The position numbers and the translations under genes are program-made. A DNA stretch of 64,000 nt from Acidobacteriota bacterium (lineage in GTDB: Bacteria; Acidobacteriota; Vicinamibacteria; Marinacidobacterales; Marinacidobacteraceae), in assembly GCA_009840635.1 (NCBI GenBank), contig VXNL01000098.1:46846-110845 (forward strand), given 5' to 3'. Below the pieces are notes generated by a model, which did no database searches, was not told where the DNA came from, and saw only the letters and a program-made list of their open reading frames with translations. Every line of letters begins with the position of its first letter. The stretch's first letter is position 1. Of the stretch, positions 25,778 through 34,609 are shown piece after piece.

Positions 25778-26716
25778 TTGCCGGAAGTCCCCACTCTGTC
25801 CGAGTCCAAGGTCCTGACCATGCGCGAGGCGGTGAGCCGCTTCGTGCGGGACGGGGACACGGTCGTGCTGGAGGGGTTCACGCACCTGATCCCGTTCGCC
25901 GCCGGTCACGAGATCATCCGCCAGCGGCGGCGGGACCTCGCTCTAGTGCGCCTGACGCCGGACCTGCTCATGGACCAGATGGTCGCCGCCGGCACCGCCC
26001 GCAAGCTGGTCTTCGGCTGGCTCGGCAACCCGGGCGTGGGCTCGCTGCACGCCGTGCGGCGGGCGGTCGAACGGAGCTATCCGGGTCCTCTCGAAATCGA
26101 GGAGTACTCGCACTTCGGGCTGCTCTGCCGCTACAAGGCGGCCGCTTCGGGCCTCCCCTTCTTCCCGCTGCGCGGTTACCGGGGCACCGACCTACCCCGG
26201 GCCAACGCGAACCTCAAGCAGGTCGCGTGCCCCTTCACCGGCGAGACGCTTGACGCCGTCTCGGCGCTTCACCCCGACGTCACCATCGTGAACGCGCAAC
26301 GCGCCGACGCCGGGGGCAACACCCAGATCTGGGGCCTGGTGGGCGCCCAGCGGGAAGCGGCCTTCGCCGCGCGCCGGGTGATCGTGGTGGTCGAGGAGGT
26401 CGTGCCGGAGGACGTGGTGCGCGCCGATCCGAACCGCACCCAGATCCCCTCGGTCGTGGTGGACGCGGTCGTGGAAGAGCCGTGGAGCGCCCATCCCAGT
26501 TTCGTTCAGGGCTACTACGACCGGGACAACGCGGCCTACCTGGCGTGGGACCGCATCACCCGCGACCCGGCGGAGCTCGAGCGCTACCTGGACGAATGGG
26601 TGCACGGCCTTCCGGACCGGAGCGCCTATCTCGCCCGCCTCGGCGAAGCGACCCGGGACCGCCTCCGCCCGGGTCCCCGCCTCGCGGGCCCGGTGGACTA
26701 CGGGGACTACCGGTGA
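25778..26716 (+). CDS. CoA-transferase subunit A (GctA/IpdA-like)
   Basis: 312 aa from a TTG at 25778; an ATG further in (25820) would cut a conserved helix, and longer starts run into the REP element. The N-terminal MREAVSRFVRDGDTVVLEGF, then THLIPFAAGHEIIRQ and WLGNPGVGSLHAVR, match the alpha subunit of the glutaconate CoA-transferase family that includes IpdA of steroid-ring degradation. The enzyme transfers CoA between acids, or in IpdAB hydrolyses a cyclic CoA thioester. Its TGA overlaps the GTG of the beta subunit. No steroid genes are near, so the substrate is open. Confidence 0.85.
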   Translation: MPEVPTLSESKVLTMREAVSRFVRDGDTVVLEGFTHLIPFAAGHEIIRQRRRDLALVRLTPDLLMDQMVAAGTARKLVFGWLGNPGVGSLHAVRRAVERSYPGPLEIEEYSHFGLLCRYKAAASGLPFFPLRGYRGTDLPRANANLKQVACPFTGETLDAVSALHPDVTIVNAQRADAGGNTQIWGLVGAQREAAFAARRVIVVVEEVVPEDVVRADPNRTQIPSVVVDAVVEEPWSAHPSFVQGYYDRDNAAYLAWDRITRDPAELERYLDEWVHGLPDRSAYLARLGEATRDRLRPGPRLAGPVDYGDYR

Positions 26717-27495
26717 CGAGCGGGGCGGGCGCGCCGACGCGGGCGGAAATCATGGTGTTCGCCGCGTGCCGCGAGGTGCGGGACGGGGACTGCGTGTTCG
26801 TCGGAGTGGGACTTCCCAACCTGGCGGTTCAGCTCGCGCTCCGGCTTCACGCGCCGCGTTGCCACCTCATCTACGAGTCCGGCGTCTTCGGAGCGCGTCC
26901 CGTCCGGCTGCCGATCTCGATCGGCGATCCGTGCCTCGTGAGCGGCGCCGCCCAGGTGCTGCCCATGGCGGAAACGTTCCTCTACTTCCTGCAGGGCGGG
27001 CGGACCGACCTGGGCTTTCTGGGCGCCGCCCAGATCGACCGCTACGGAAACCTCAACACGACGGTGGTGGGGCGTGACTACGACCATCCCAAAGTACGGC
27101 TTCCCGGCGCCGGGGGGGCTCCGGACATCGCGCTGAACGCGCGCCGGACCGTGGTCATCGCGCGGCAGGACCGGAGAAAGTTCGTCGAGCGGCTGGACTT
27201 CCGCACCACCGTCGGGTGGGCCGAAGGCGGAACGAGCCGCGAGGCGATGGGCGCCCCCGGCGGTGGACCCGCCCGGGTGATCACCGACCTTGGCGTCTAC
27301 GGCTTCGACGCCGACACCCGGGAGATGACGCTCGAATCGGTCCACCCCGGCGTGACCTTGGAGCAGGTGCGGGAGGCGACCGGGTGGGATCTCCGGGTGG
27401 CTTCCCCGCTGGGCGCCACGGAGATACCGGACGAGGCGATGCTCCGGCTACTCAGGGAGGAACTCGACCCCGACCGGATCTACCTGAAGGGGTGA
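26713..27495 (+). CDS. CoA-transferase subunit B (GctB/IpdB-like)
   Basis: 260 aa, GTG start overlapping the alpha-subunit stop. The layout is that of GctB/IpdB: VRDGDCVFVGVGLPNLAVQL, LIYESGVFGARP (a candidate position for the catalytic Glu), LGAAQIDRYGNLNTT, and the late ITDLGVYGFD. It should form a hetero-oligomer with the upstream subunit. Only 7 bp separate it from the ADP-ribosylglycohydrolase. Confidence 0.85.
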   Translation: MTSGAGAPTRAEIMVFAACREVRDGDCVFVGVGLPNLAVQLALRLHAPRCHLIYESGVFGARPVRLPISIGDPCLVSGAAQVLPMAETFLYFLQGGRTDLGFLGAAQIDRYGNLNTTVVGRDYDHPKVRLPGAGGAPDIALNARRTVVIARQDRRKFVERLDFRTTVGWAEGGTSREAMGAPGGGPARVITDLGVYGFDADTREMTLESVHPGVTLEQVREATGWDLRVASPLGATEIPDEAMLRLLREELDPDRIYLKG

Positions 27496-27502
27496 CGCCT
27501 CC

Positions 27503-28273
27503 ATGTACGGCGCGGTCATCGGAGACTTCGTCGGCTCCCGCTTCGAGTTCGGGAACTTCCGGTCCACCCGCTTCGAGTTCTTCGGCGCCGGATGCCACTT
27601 CACCGACGACACGGTGTGTACCGCCGCCGTCGCCGACATCCTGATGAACGGGCGCGATCCCGCCGCCACGATGCAGGCCTGGTGCCGCCGCTATCCGACG
27701 TGCAGTTGGGGTGGGCGGTTCGGCCGCTGGATCCACGAGGAAACGCCGGTCCCCTACGGCAGCTACGGGAACGGTGCGGCCATGCGGGTTTCTCCGGCCG
27801 CTTACCTGAACCGCCGGCGACCGCTGGCCGACGCGCTCGCCGCCGCCGACCGGGTCACGGGGATCACCCACGACCACGCCGAGGGCATGAAGGGCGCCCG
27901 GGCCACGACCCACGCGATCTGGCTGGCGTTCCAGGGCAAGAGCCCCGATTCGATCGCGGCCGCCGTTGCCAGGACCCACGGATACGACCTCTCCAGGGGC
28001 GTCGCGACCATCCGCGAGACCTACGAGTACAACGAGACCTGTCAGCGCACGGTGCCGGAAGCGCTGGTCTGCACCCTCGAAGCAGCCGACTTCGAGCAGG
28101 CCGTCCGGAACGCGGTTTCCCTGGGCGGGGACGCCGACACCCTGGCGGCGATCGCGGGCTCCGTGGCGGAAGCCCTTCACGGCATTCCGCTGGATTTCAT
28201 CTCCTTCGCCGAGACCGGGATCCTCCGCGGCGCGCCGGACATCCGGGATGTCCTCCGCGCGATGTACGCGTAG
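27503..28273 (+). CDS. ADP-ribosylglycohydrolase (DraG family)
   Basis: 256 aa. Metal-binding motifs of the family are present: GAVIGDFVGSRFE at the start, FTDDTVCTAAVAD (about 34-46) and SLGGDADTLAAIAGSVAEA (about 205-223), which together bind two Mg or Mn ions. Members remove ADP-ribose from arginine or other groups on proteins, RNA or small molecules. The RYPTCSWGGRFGRWI segment fits the subgroup of single-domain bacterial hydrolases. No matching ADP-ribosyltransferase is in the window. Being third in the CoA-transferase operon is unusual and its role there is unclear. Confidence 0.9.
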   Translation: MYGAVIGDFVGSRFEFGNFRSTRFEFFGAGCHFTDDTVCTAAVADILMNGRDPAATMQAWCRRYPTCSWGGRFGRWIHEETPVPYGSYGNGAAMRVSPAAYLNRRRPLADALAAADRVTGITHDHAEGMKGARATTHAIWLAFQGKSPDSIAAAVARTHGYDLSRGVATIRETYEYNETCQRTVPEALVCTLEAADFEQAVRNAVSLGGDADTLAAIAGSVAEALHGIPLDFISFAETGILRGAPDIRDVLRAMYA

Positions 28274-28296
28274 CGGATTGCTGGTCCCGAACCCCC

Positions 28297-30924
28297 TCAG
28301 TGTTCCCAGGAGTCTGCGATGGTGACGTCCGCGACCAGAGGGACCCGAAGTTCCGCCACGGACTCCATTTCACCGCGGACGAGTTCGCCCACGGCTTCCG
28401 CGTCGCCCGCTTCCACCTCGATCAGCAGTTCGTCGTGGACCTGGAGCAGGACGACTCCCGAGGTCGGCTCGAGCGCCCGGTCCACGCCGAGCATCGCGAT
28501 CTTGATGAGATCGGCGGCGGTCCCCTGGATCGGGGCGTTCACCGCCATGCGCTCGGCGGCCTCGCGGCGGGCGCGCTGGGTGGTGCGGATCTCGGGGATG
28601 TGCCGCTGGCGGCCGAAGAGCGTGGTGACGCGGCCGGTCGTGCGCGCCTCCTCCCGGATGGACTCGATCAGGTCCCGGACCCGGGCGTAGCGGTCGAAGT
28701 ACGCGTCGATGAAGGCCTTCGCCTCTCCCGTGGAAACGCCGATCTCCTTGGCGAGGGTGAATGCGGTCTTGCCGTAGATGACCGAGAAGTTCACGATCTT
28801 GGCCCGCCGGCGCGCTTCTCCCGGGCTGAGTCCGAAGTCGGCGAAGACTTCGTTCGCAGTCCGGGAATGGATGTCTTCCCCGGACCGGAACGCCTCGATG
28901 AGCACCGGATCGCCGCTCAGGTGCGCCAGGATGCGCAGCTCGATCTGGGAGTAGTCCGCGGACAGGAGGCGCTTCCCGGGAGCGGCGACGAAGGCCTTCC
29001 GGACCTGGCGGCCGAGGTCCGAGCGGACCGGAATGTTCTGGAGGTTGGGGTCCGAACTCGAGAGCCGCCCGGTGGCGGCCACCGCCTGGTGGAGCCGGGT
29101 GTGCAGCCTCCCCGTCCCCGGCGCCACCAGTTCGGGCAGCGGGTCCACGTAGGTGCTCTTCAGTTTGGCGACCTCGCGGTACTCGAGCACCAGACGGGGC
29201 ACCTCGTGGTAGCCCGCCAGCTCTTCGAGAACGCCGGCGCGCGTCGAGGCGCGCTTGGTCTTCTGCGTCTTCGCGGTCTGGGGGAGCTGCAGTTTGTCGA
29301 AGAGGATCTCCCCGAGCTGCTTGGGACTCTGGATATCGAACGGGGTCCCGGCCAGCTCGTGGATCCGCGCCGTCAACTCCTCCAGACGGCAATGCAGGTC
29401 CTTGCTGAGGACGCGCAGGGCCTCGCTGTCGAGGCAGATGCCGCGCGTCTCGATACGGGCGAGCACCGCCAGGAGCGGCATCTCGATGTCCCGGAAGACG
29501 CTCGCCAGCTTCTCGGCTTCGAGGAGGCCGTCCAGCTTTTCGGTCAGACGGTGCTGCCACGCCGCCGCGATCGCGATCCGGCTGTCCGGCGCGGCGGCGC
29601 CGAACAGACTTGCCGGTGGCGCTTCCGCTTCCGGAAGCGAGAGGCCGACGTAGTCCCGGAGCACGTCGCCGAACCCCTGCGCCCGGCGGGTGGTGTTGAG
29701 GAGCCAGGCCGCCACCTGCGAGTCATGCGCCACCGCGGGCAGGTTGCCGCCCTGCTCCAGCCACCAGCGAACGAAGGGCTGGACCTCGTGCCCGACGAGC
29801 GCCAGGCCATCCGCGAGCGCGGGTCGGAACGCCTCCACCAGATCCCGCTCGCCGATGCGCTGGCCGACCGCCACCAGCAGTCCCTCCCGGACAGTGGATG
29901 CGAGCCCCAGCGACGTGAGCGGCGCCGGGTCCCGGTCGCGCGCGGGACCGAACGTCGCGTGCACCGCAAGCCGCCCGGCGTCGCGGGCGCGGTCCAGGAG
30001 CCGAACCACGTCGCCGGCGCCGGCGGCCGTCCGTACCTCGGGGAGGCGCGCCGGCGGGGCCGGCGACAGGTCCCGGGCGTGGGTGCGGAGTTCGAGCTCC
30101 TCGAGGAGCTTGCGGGCGTGTTCCAGTTGGGGGCCTTCGTAGCGAAGCCCCTGGAGTCGCTCCCCCGCTTCGGGAACGTCCACGTCCAGGCGAAGCAGGG
30201 CAAGCTCCCGGGAAAGCCGCGCCGAGGCGGCGTGCTCGTCGAGCAGGGTCGCCGTCCGCTTGCGCGAGATCTCGCCCGTGTGCGCCAGGATCTCCTCGAC
30301 CCCACCGAAGGAAGCGATGAGGGTCGCGGCGGTCTTGGGACCGATACCCGGAACCCCGGGAATGTTGTCCACGGAGTCACCGACAAGTCCGAGGTAGTCC
30401 GGCACCCGCTCCGGAGGCACGCTGAGCTTCGCCTCCACACCGGCGCGATCCAGCCGCTGGGCGGTGTCCGCCGGCGGCACGACGCTGATCCGGTCGTCCA
30501 CGAGCTGGAGCAGGTCCTTGTCGCCGGAGACGACCAACACCCGGTACCCTCTGCCGCTTCCGGCCCGCGCCAGGGTTCCGATCACATCGTCCGCCTCCAC
30601 CCCGGCGACCTCGACAACCGTCACTCCCAGCACCCGCGAAAGATCCCGCGTGAACGGAACCTGCTGCGCCAGTTCCGGCGGCATCTCCGGCCGGTTCGCC
30701 TTGTATTCGGAATAGGCCTCGTGACGGAAGGTGGGGCCCGGGGCGTCGAAGGCCACCGCGGCGTAATCGGGAGCCTCCTCGCGCAGGATCTTCCTGAGCG
30801 TCGCCACGTAGCCGTGCAGGGCGCCGTTCGGCAGGCCGTCCGAGCGGGTCAGCCGGGGCATCGCGAAGAAGGAGCGGAACAGCAGGTTGTTGCCGTCCAC
30901 CAGCAGCAGCGTCGCTTCGGCCAT
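28297..30924 (-). CDS. polA: DNA polymerase I
   Basis: 875 aa. The N-terminal 5'-3' nuclease begins LLLVDGNNLLFRSFFAM and has VEADDVIGTLARAG, VVSGDKDLLQLVD and the helix-hairpin-helix VPGIGPKTAATLI. The middle 3'-5' exonuclease fold has lost its catalytic acids: LAVHATFGPARDRDP stands where DxE should be. The polymerase domain is intact: motif A SADYSQIELRILAH (about 655), motif B RRRAKIVNFSVIYGKT with Ser in place of the usual Gly, and motif C LLQVHDELLIEV (about 830). It should nick-translate and fill gaps without proofreading, as Taq-like enzymes do. The ATG at 30924 is chosen because the extension upstream is not homologous. Confidence 0.95.
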   Translation of the reverse strand: MAEATLLLVDGNNLLFRSFFAMPRLTRSDGLPNGALHGYVATLRKILREEAPDYAAVAFDAPGPTFRHEAYSEYKANRPEMPPELAQQVPFTRDLSRVLGVTVVEVAGVEADDVIGTLARAGSGRGYRVLVVSGDKDLLQLVDDRISVVPPADTAQRLDRAGVEAKLSVPPERVPDYLGLVGDSVDNIPGVPGIGPKTAATLIASFGGVEEILAHTGEISRKRTATLLDEHAASARLSRELALLRLDVDVPEAGERLQGLRYEGPQLEHARKLLEELELRTHARDLSPAPPARLPEVRTAAGAGDVVRLLDRARDAGRLAVHATFGPARDRDPAPLTSLGLASTVREGLLVAVGQRIGERDLVEAFRPALADGLALVGHEVQPFVRWWLEQGGNLPAVAHDSQVAAWLLNTTRRAQGFGDVLRDYVGLSLPEAEAPPASLFGAAAPDSRIAIAAAWQHRLTEKLDGLLEAEKLASVFRDIEMPLLAVLARIETRGICLDSEALRVLSKDLHCRLEELTARIHELAGTPFDIQSPKQLGEILFDKLQLPQTAKTQKTKRASTRAGVLEELAGYHEVPRLVLEYREVAKLKSTYVDPLPELVAPGTGRLHTRLHQAVAATGRLSSSDPNLQNIPVRSDLGRQVRKAFVAAPGKRLLSADYSQIELRILAHLSGDPVLIEAFRSGEDIHSRTANEVFADFGLSPGEARRRAKIVNFSVIYGKTAFTLAKEIGVSTGEAKAFIDAYFDRYARVRDLIESIREEARTTGRVTTLFGRQRHIPEIRTTQRARREAAERMAVNAPIQGTAADLIKIAMLGVDRALEPTSGVVLLQVHDELLIEVEAGDAEAVGELVRGEMESVAELRVPLVADVTIADSWEH

Positions 30925-30966
30925 CGAAAGAAGTCGCGCGGATTCTACGGGTGGGCGGGACCCGCT

Positions 30967-31614
30967 TTGATCCTGGCGGCCGGCCTCGGGTGCGCGCCGG
31001 CGGCGTGGGAAGAGCACCACCGGCTAGCCCTCGATGGGTCGGGCACTTCCGTCATCCGTCTCTCGGCAGACCTGCTTCCGGACGGTGGCGCGGGGGATGC
31101 CTCGCTGGCCCTCTCGGACGAGCTTTCGGCGGAAGGGCTGACCGTGGTCCGGACCCGCGCGAGACGGCGCGGCCAGGTCGAAGCGGAGGTCCGCTTCGAT
31201 GCGGTCACGGCGCTGTGCGACGCGCCCCTCCTCCGCCGGGACTGCACCTTCCGGGAAACCGGGGACGGCGGCTTCGCCCTCGCCATGACCGTGGCGCCGC
31301 GGCCGGCCGCTTCCCCGCGGCCCGGCGAAGACGTCGAGATCCGCGTGCGCACCGACGGCAGGATCATGGAGCACAACAGCGACGGCCGCCTCCAGCGGGG
31401 CAACGTGCTCTCCTGGGGCCGCCCGCTCGATCGGTTCCTCGGCGAGGGACTCGACGTCCGCGTCCGGACCGACGGGACGAGCGTCTTCGCCGCCACCGCG
31501 CGCATCGTCCTGCGCAGCGCGCTCATCGCGTTCGGGATCGTGGGGGTCGGCCTGACGCTGCTGGTGCTGGAGGGACGGCGGCGCCTGCGCCGGGAGCGTT
31601 CCGGAGCCGACTAG
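30967..31614 (+). CDS. Lipoprotein with C-terminal membrane helix
   Basis: About 215 aa. No ATG or GTG exists between the divergent polA start and the conserved part. The TTG at 30967 gives MILAAGLGCAPA, a very short signal with lipobox GLGC; the open frame upstream (KKSRGFYGWAGPALILAAG) would make a better signal but has no usual start. The middle is a beta-rich domain (SGTSVIRLSADLLPDGG, VEAEVRFDAVTALC) recalling LppM-type lipoproteins. The C-terminus has one helix (ALIAFGIVGVGLTLLVLEG) and a basic tail, so both ends would be membrane bound. It converges on the opu operon. Confidence 0.7.
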   Translation: MILAAGLGCAPAAWEEHHRLALDGSGTSVIRLSADLLPDGGAGDASLALSDELSAEGLTVVRTRARRRGQVEAEVRFDAVTALCDAPLLRRDCTFRETGDGGFALAMTVAPRPAASPRPGEDVEIRVRTDGRIMEHNSDGRLQRGNVLSWGRPLDRFLGEGLDVRVRTDGTSVFAATARIVLRSALIAFGIVGVGLTLLVLEGRRRLRRERSGAD

Positions 31615-31620
31615 GAAACG

Positions 31621-32523
31621 TCAGCCGGCCAGCGTCGCGAAAAAGTCCGCCGCGACATCCGCTGGCTGTTCGCCGTCCACGTCCACCCGACGGTTGAGCG
31701 CGCGCATGGTCTCGGTGCTGATCGCGCCGCCGAGGCGCTCCGCGAGTTCCGCCACCGCGGGGTGGGCGTCGGGCCGGTAGAGGAGCGCCGACTCGTACGG
31801 AGGGAACCAGCGCAGGTCGTCCTCGAGGACGAGCAGGTCCAGCTTGGCGAGCCGTCCGTCGGTGGAGTTCCCCACCGCCACGTCCGCCTGCCCGGCCTCC
31901 ATGACCTGGAAGACCATGTCCACCTCGACCTCGATGGACTCGGGCATCGCGGCGAAGCCGTAGTGCTCCATCATCCCGCGGAGCCCGTCGGCCCTCTCGA
32001 AGAACGGATAGCCGGCGACGAAGAGGTAGTCCGAGATCCGGGCCAGGTCGGAGATCGTCGTGACTCCTCTTTCCCTCGCGAAGTCCCGCGGGACGGCGAT
32101 GACGTAGTCGTTCGCGAAGCCGATCGGGGGACCGAGGCGCAGGTCGAAGCGCTCCCGATAGAGCTCCTTCACCCGCTCGTAGATCTCTTCCGCGGTCTGC
32201 CCCGCCACGAACGTCTCGTGCATGATCGCGGAGTAGGACGTCCCGGTGTATTCGATGTAACAGTCGAGATCGCCGTTCACGATCGCCGTGTGGAGGACGA
32301 ACGTCTGCATCTGGAACCGCTCGGTCACCGCCAGGCCCGAAGCGCGGAGCAGCCGCGCCAGCAGTTCGCCCAGGATGATCTGTTCCGAATAGGTCTTCGC
32401 CCCGAGAACCGCGGACGGACCGCCGGGGCCGCACCCCGCGCCGCCGAGCCCGGAAGCCAGCAACGCCGCCGGCCCGCCCAGGGCCCCTGCGAGGAACCGG
32501 CGGCGGCGCATGGCTTCGGTCAT
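31621..32523 (-). CDS. Glycine betaine/choline-type ABC substrate-binding lipoprotein
   Basis: 300 aa, OpuAC/OsmF family. The N-terminus MRRRRFLAGALGG is a likely Tat signal, and the lipobox GAGC lipidates the following Cys. KTYSEQIILGELLARLLR, YIEYTGTSYSAIM, VGNSTDGRLAKLDLLVLED and YESALLYRPD are typical of quaternary-ammonium-binding proteins; aromatic residues for the cation box (Tyr in IEYTGT, Trp-Phe in RWFPPYES) are present. Likely ligand: glycine betaine or a related osmolyte. It is the last gene of a tightly overlapping operon, with its start overlapping the permease stop by 4 bp. Confidence 0.9.
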   Translation of the reverse strand: MTEAMRRRRFLAGALGGPAALLASGLGGAGCGPGGPSAVLGAKTYSEQIILGELLARLLRASGLAVTERFQMQTFVLHTAIVNGDLDCYIEYTGTSYSAIMHETFVAGQTAEEIYERVKELYRERFDLRLGPPIGFANDYVIAVPRDFARERGVTTISDLARISDYLFVAGYPFFERADGLRGMMEHYGFAAMPESIEVEVDMVFQVMEAGQADVAVGNSTDGRLAKLDLLVLEDDLRWFPPYESALLYRPDAHPAVAELAERLGGAISTETMRALNRRVDVDGEQPADVAADFFATLAG

Positions 32524-33170
32524 GAGGTGGATGCCCCGCGGGACGCCACGAGCCGCGCCTCCAGCATCGCGAGCCCGCCGTCCGCGAGCAGCGCGAGGAT
32601 CGCCGAGGGTATCGCTCCGGCGAAGAGGAGCCGGGAGTCGAGCATGGCCAGGCCCCGGAAGATCAGCGATCCGAGCCCGCCGGCGCCGACCGCGGCGGCG
32701 ATGGTCACGAGACCCACCCCGACCACCGTCGCGATGCGGATCCCCGAGAAGATCGACGGCAGCGCGAGGGGGACCTCGACGAGCGTGAGCCGCTGCCAGT
32801 CGGTCATGCCCATCCCGTTCGCGGCGTCCAGGATCGCCGGATCCACCTGGCGCACCCCGGTCACCGTGTTCCGGAGGATGGGCAGCAGTGCGTAGAGGAC
32901 GAGCGCGATGATGGCGGTCCGGCTCCCGATGCCGCCGATGAGGGGCAGCGGAATGAGGAGCCCGAAGAGCGCGAGCGAAGGCACGGTCTGGATCACCCCC
33001 GCGAATCCGAGCACCGGACGGCCGAGCGCGGGGATGCGGGTGATCGCCAGCCCCAGGGGCACCGCGATCAACACTCCGGCGACCGTGGAGATGACCACGA
33101 GGACCACATGTTCCAGGGTGAGGCCGAGAATCTCGCTCCAGCGGCCGGCGAGAAACTCGAGGAAGCTCAC
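32520..33170 (-). CDS. Opu-type ABC transporter permease
   Basis: 216 aa, about five or six helices, BPD_transp_1 fold. SFLEFLAGRWSEILGLTLEH starts the protein; the EAA loop is LRNTVTGVRQVDPAILDAAN with MGMTDWQRLTLVEVPLALP. This is the OpuCB/OpuBB/YehW type. It overlaps both neighbours by 4 bp, so ATPase, permease and binding protein are co-translated. A single permease probably forms a homodimer. Confidence 0.92.
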   Translation of the reverse strand: MSFLEFLAGRWSEILGLTLEHVVLVVISTVAGVLIAVPLGLAITRIPALGRPVLGFAGVIQTVPSLALFGLLIPLPLIGGIGSRTAIIALVLYALLPILRNTVTGVRQVDPAILDAANGMGMTDWQRLTLVEVPLALPSIFSGIRIATVVGVGLVTIAAAVGAGGLGSLIFRGLAMLDSRLLFAGAIPSAILALLADGGLAMLEARLVASRGASTS

Positions 33171-33901
33171 GCGGCGCCCTCGATCAGGCCGCGCACCAGC
33201 GCGTCGGCGGGGGCGTCCGAGATCTCGTGCGGAGTCCCGACCTGGCGGATGCCGCCGTCGGCCACCACGGCGATCCGGTCGGCCAGCCGGAAGGCCTCCG
33301 TCACGTCGTGGGTAACGAAGAGCACCGTCTTGCCGAGTTCCCGGGACAGCGCCCGAAACTCCTCCTGCAGGCTTCGGCGCCCGATCGGGTCCACGGCGCC
33401 GAAGGGCTCGTCCATGAGCAGCGCCTGCGGATCGGCCGCCAGGGCGCGCGCCACGCCCACGCGCTGGCGCTGTCCACCGGAGAGCTGGTCCGGACGGCGG
33501 TCTCCGTGCTCCCGGGGATCGAGGCCGACGAGCCGCAGCATGTCAGCGGCACGGTCCCGGCGTCGCTCCGGGTTCCAGCCGAGCAGCCGGGGCACGAGGG
33601 AGACGTTCTCGCCCACGCTCAGGTGGGGCAGCAGCCCCACCCCCTGGATGGCGTAACCGATCCCGCGCCGGAGTTCGACGGGATCCCAGTCGGCTACTTC
33701 GCGCCCGCCGACGTACACCTCGCCGGCATCGGCGTCCACCAGCCGGTTGACGAGCCGAAGGAGGGTCGTTTTGCCGCAGCCGCTCCGGCCGAGCAGAACC
33801 AGGACCTCTCCGGGCGACACGTCCAGCGACACCCGATCCAGAACGAGCTTTTGGTCGAAGCTCTTCGTGACCTCGCGAAACGAGATCGCGACACCCTTCA
33901 C
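33167..33901 (-). CDS. Opu/ProV-type ABC transporter ATPase
   Basis: 244 aa from a GTG overlapping the rpiA stop (GTGA). Walker A LLGRSGCGKTTLLRLVN, Q-loop GYAIQGVGLLPHL, signature LSGGQRQRVGVARAL, Walker B ALLMDEPFGAVDPIGR, H-loop FVTHDVTEAFRLAD. It ends soon after the ATPase core, so the tandem CBS domains that sense ionic strength in OpuA/ProV are absent; transport may be regulated in some other way. Confidence 0.92.
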   Translation of the reverse strand: MKGVAISFREVTKSFDQKLVLDRVSLDVSPGEVLVLLGRSGCGKTTLLRLVNRLVDADAGEVYVGGREVADWDPVELRRGIGYAIQGVGLLPHLSVGENVSLVPRLLGWNPERRRDRAADMLRLVGLDPREHGDRRPDQLSGGQRQRVGVARALAADPQALLMDEPFGAVDPIGRRSLQEEFRALSRELGKTVLFVTHDVTEAFRLADRIAVVADGGIRQVGTPHEISDAPADALVRGLIEGAA

Positions 33902-34575
33902 GAAGCCGCCGCGCCCGCGGCCGAAAGCGCCTGCTGACCCTCGACGAGGACCTCGTCGGCCATTCCGGCGAAGAGCCCCGAATCGAGAACTCCGGGGATT
34001 CCGAGAATCTCCCGGTGCAGCGCCGCGGGATCGGCGATTTTGCCGAAGGAGGCGTTCACGAGCAGGTTCCGGTTGTCGGTGACGAACGGCTTCCCGTCGG
34101 ACTCGATCCGGACCGCCGCCTCGGCCCCCATTCGTTCGAGGGCCCTTCGCACCTGGGGCGCCGCGAAGGGGATCGCCTCCACCGGGACCGACCGCTGGGC
34201 GCCGAGCCGGTGCGAGAGCTTCTCCGGGCCCACCAGCACCACGAATCGGGAAGCCGCGGCCGCCACCACCCGCTCCCGCACGAGCGCCCCGCCGTGTCCC
34301 TTGATGAGGTTCAGGTCCGGGTCCACCTCGTCGGCGCCGTCCACCGCCAGGTCCACGGCGGCCACCTCCTCGAATCCGATCAACGGGATGCCCAGCGAGC
34401 TGGCCAGCGACTCGGTGGCGCGGGAAGTGGGGATTCCGCGGACCGCCAAGCCGTTCCGCACCCGCTCGCCGAGCTCCCGGACGAAGCCGGCCGCCGCCCG
34501 GCCGGTCCCGAGCCCGATCACCATGCCTGGTTCCGCCCGCGAGGCGGCCCGCACGGCGATCTCCCAGGAGCTCAA
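33898..34575 (-). CDS. rpiA: Ribose-5-phosphate isomerase A
   Basis: 225 aa, TTG start. It interconverts ribose 5-phosphate and ribulose 5-phosphate in the pentose phosphate pathway. Key segments: GMVIGLGTGRAAAGFV, the catalytic acids in DLAVDGADEVDPDLNLIKG, then GGALVRERVVAAAASRFVVL and the late GIPGVLDSGLFAGMADEVLV. It overlaps the Opu ATPase start, so it is the first gene of the importer operon; the metabolic link is not obvious, though rpiA also supplies ribose for the purine genes elsewhere in the window. A GH20-like gene diverges 34 bp away. Confidence 0.95.
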   Translation of the reverse strand: MSSWEIAVRAASRAEPGMVIGLGTGRAAAGFVRELGERVRNGLAVRGIPTSRATESLASSLGIPLIGFEEVAAVDLAVDGADEVDPDLNLIKGHGGALVRERVVAAAASRFVVLVGPEKLSHRLGAQRSVPVEAIPFAAPQVRRALERMGAEAAVRIESDGKPFVTDNRNLLVNASFGKIADPAALHREILGIPGVLDSGLFAGMADEVLVEGQQALSAAGAAAS

Positions 34576-34609
34576 GTTGCCGGAAAGATACCAACGGTAG
34601 AGTGAATGG

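Noticed and set aside
27592..30966. Long plus-strand frame opposite DNA polymerase I
   Set aside because: Antisense shadow of polA. Only its last ~215 codons form a plausible protein.
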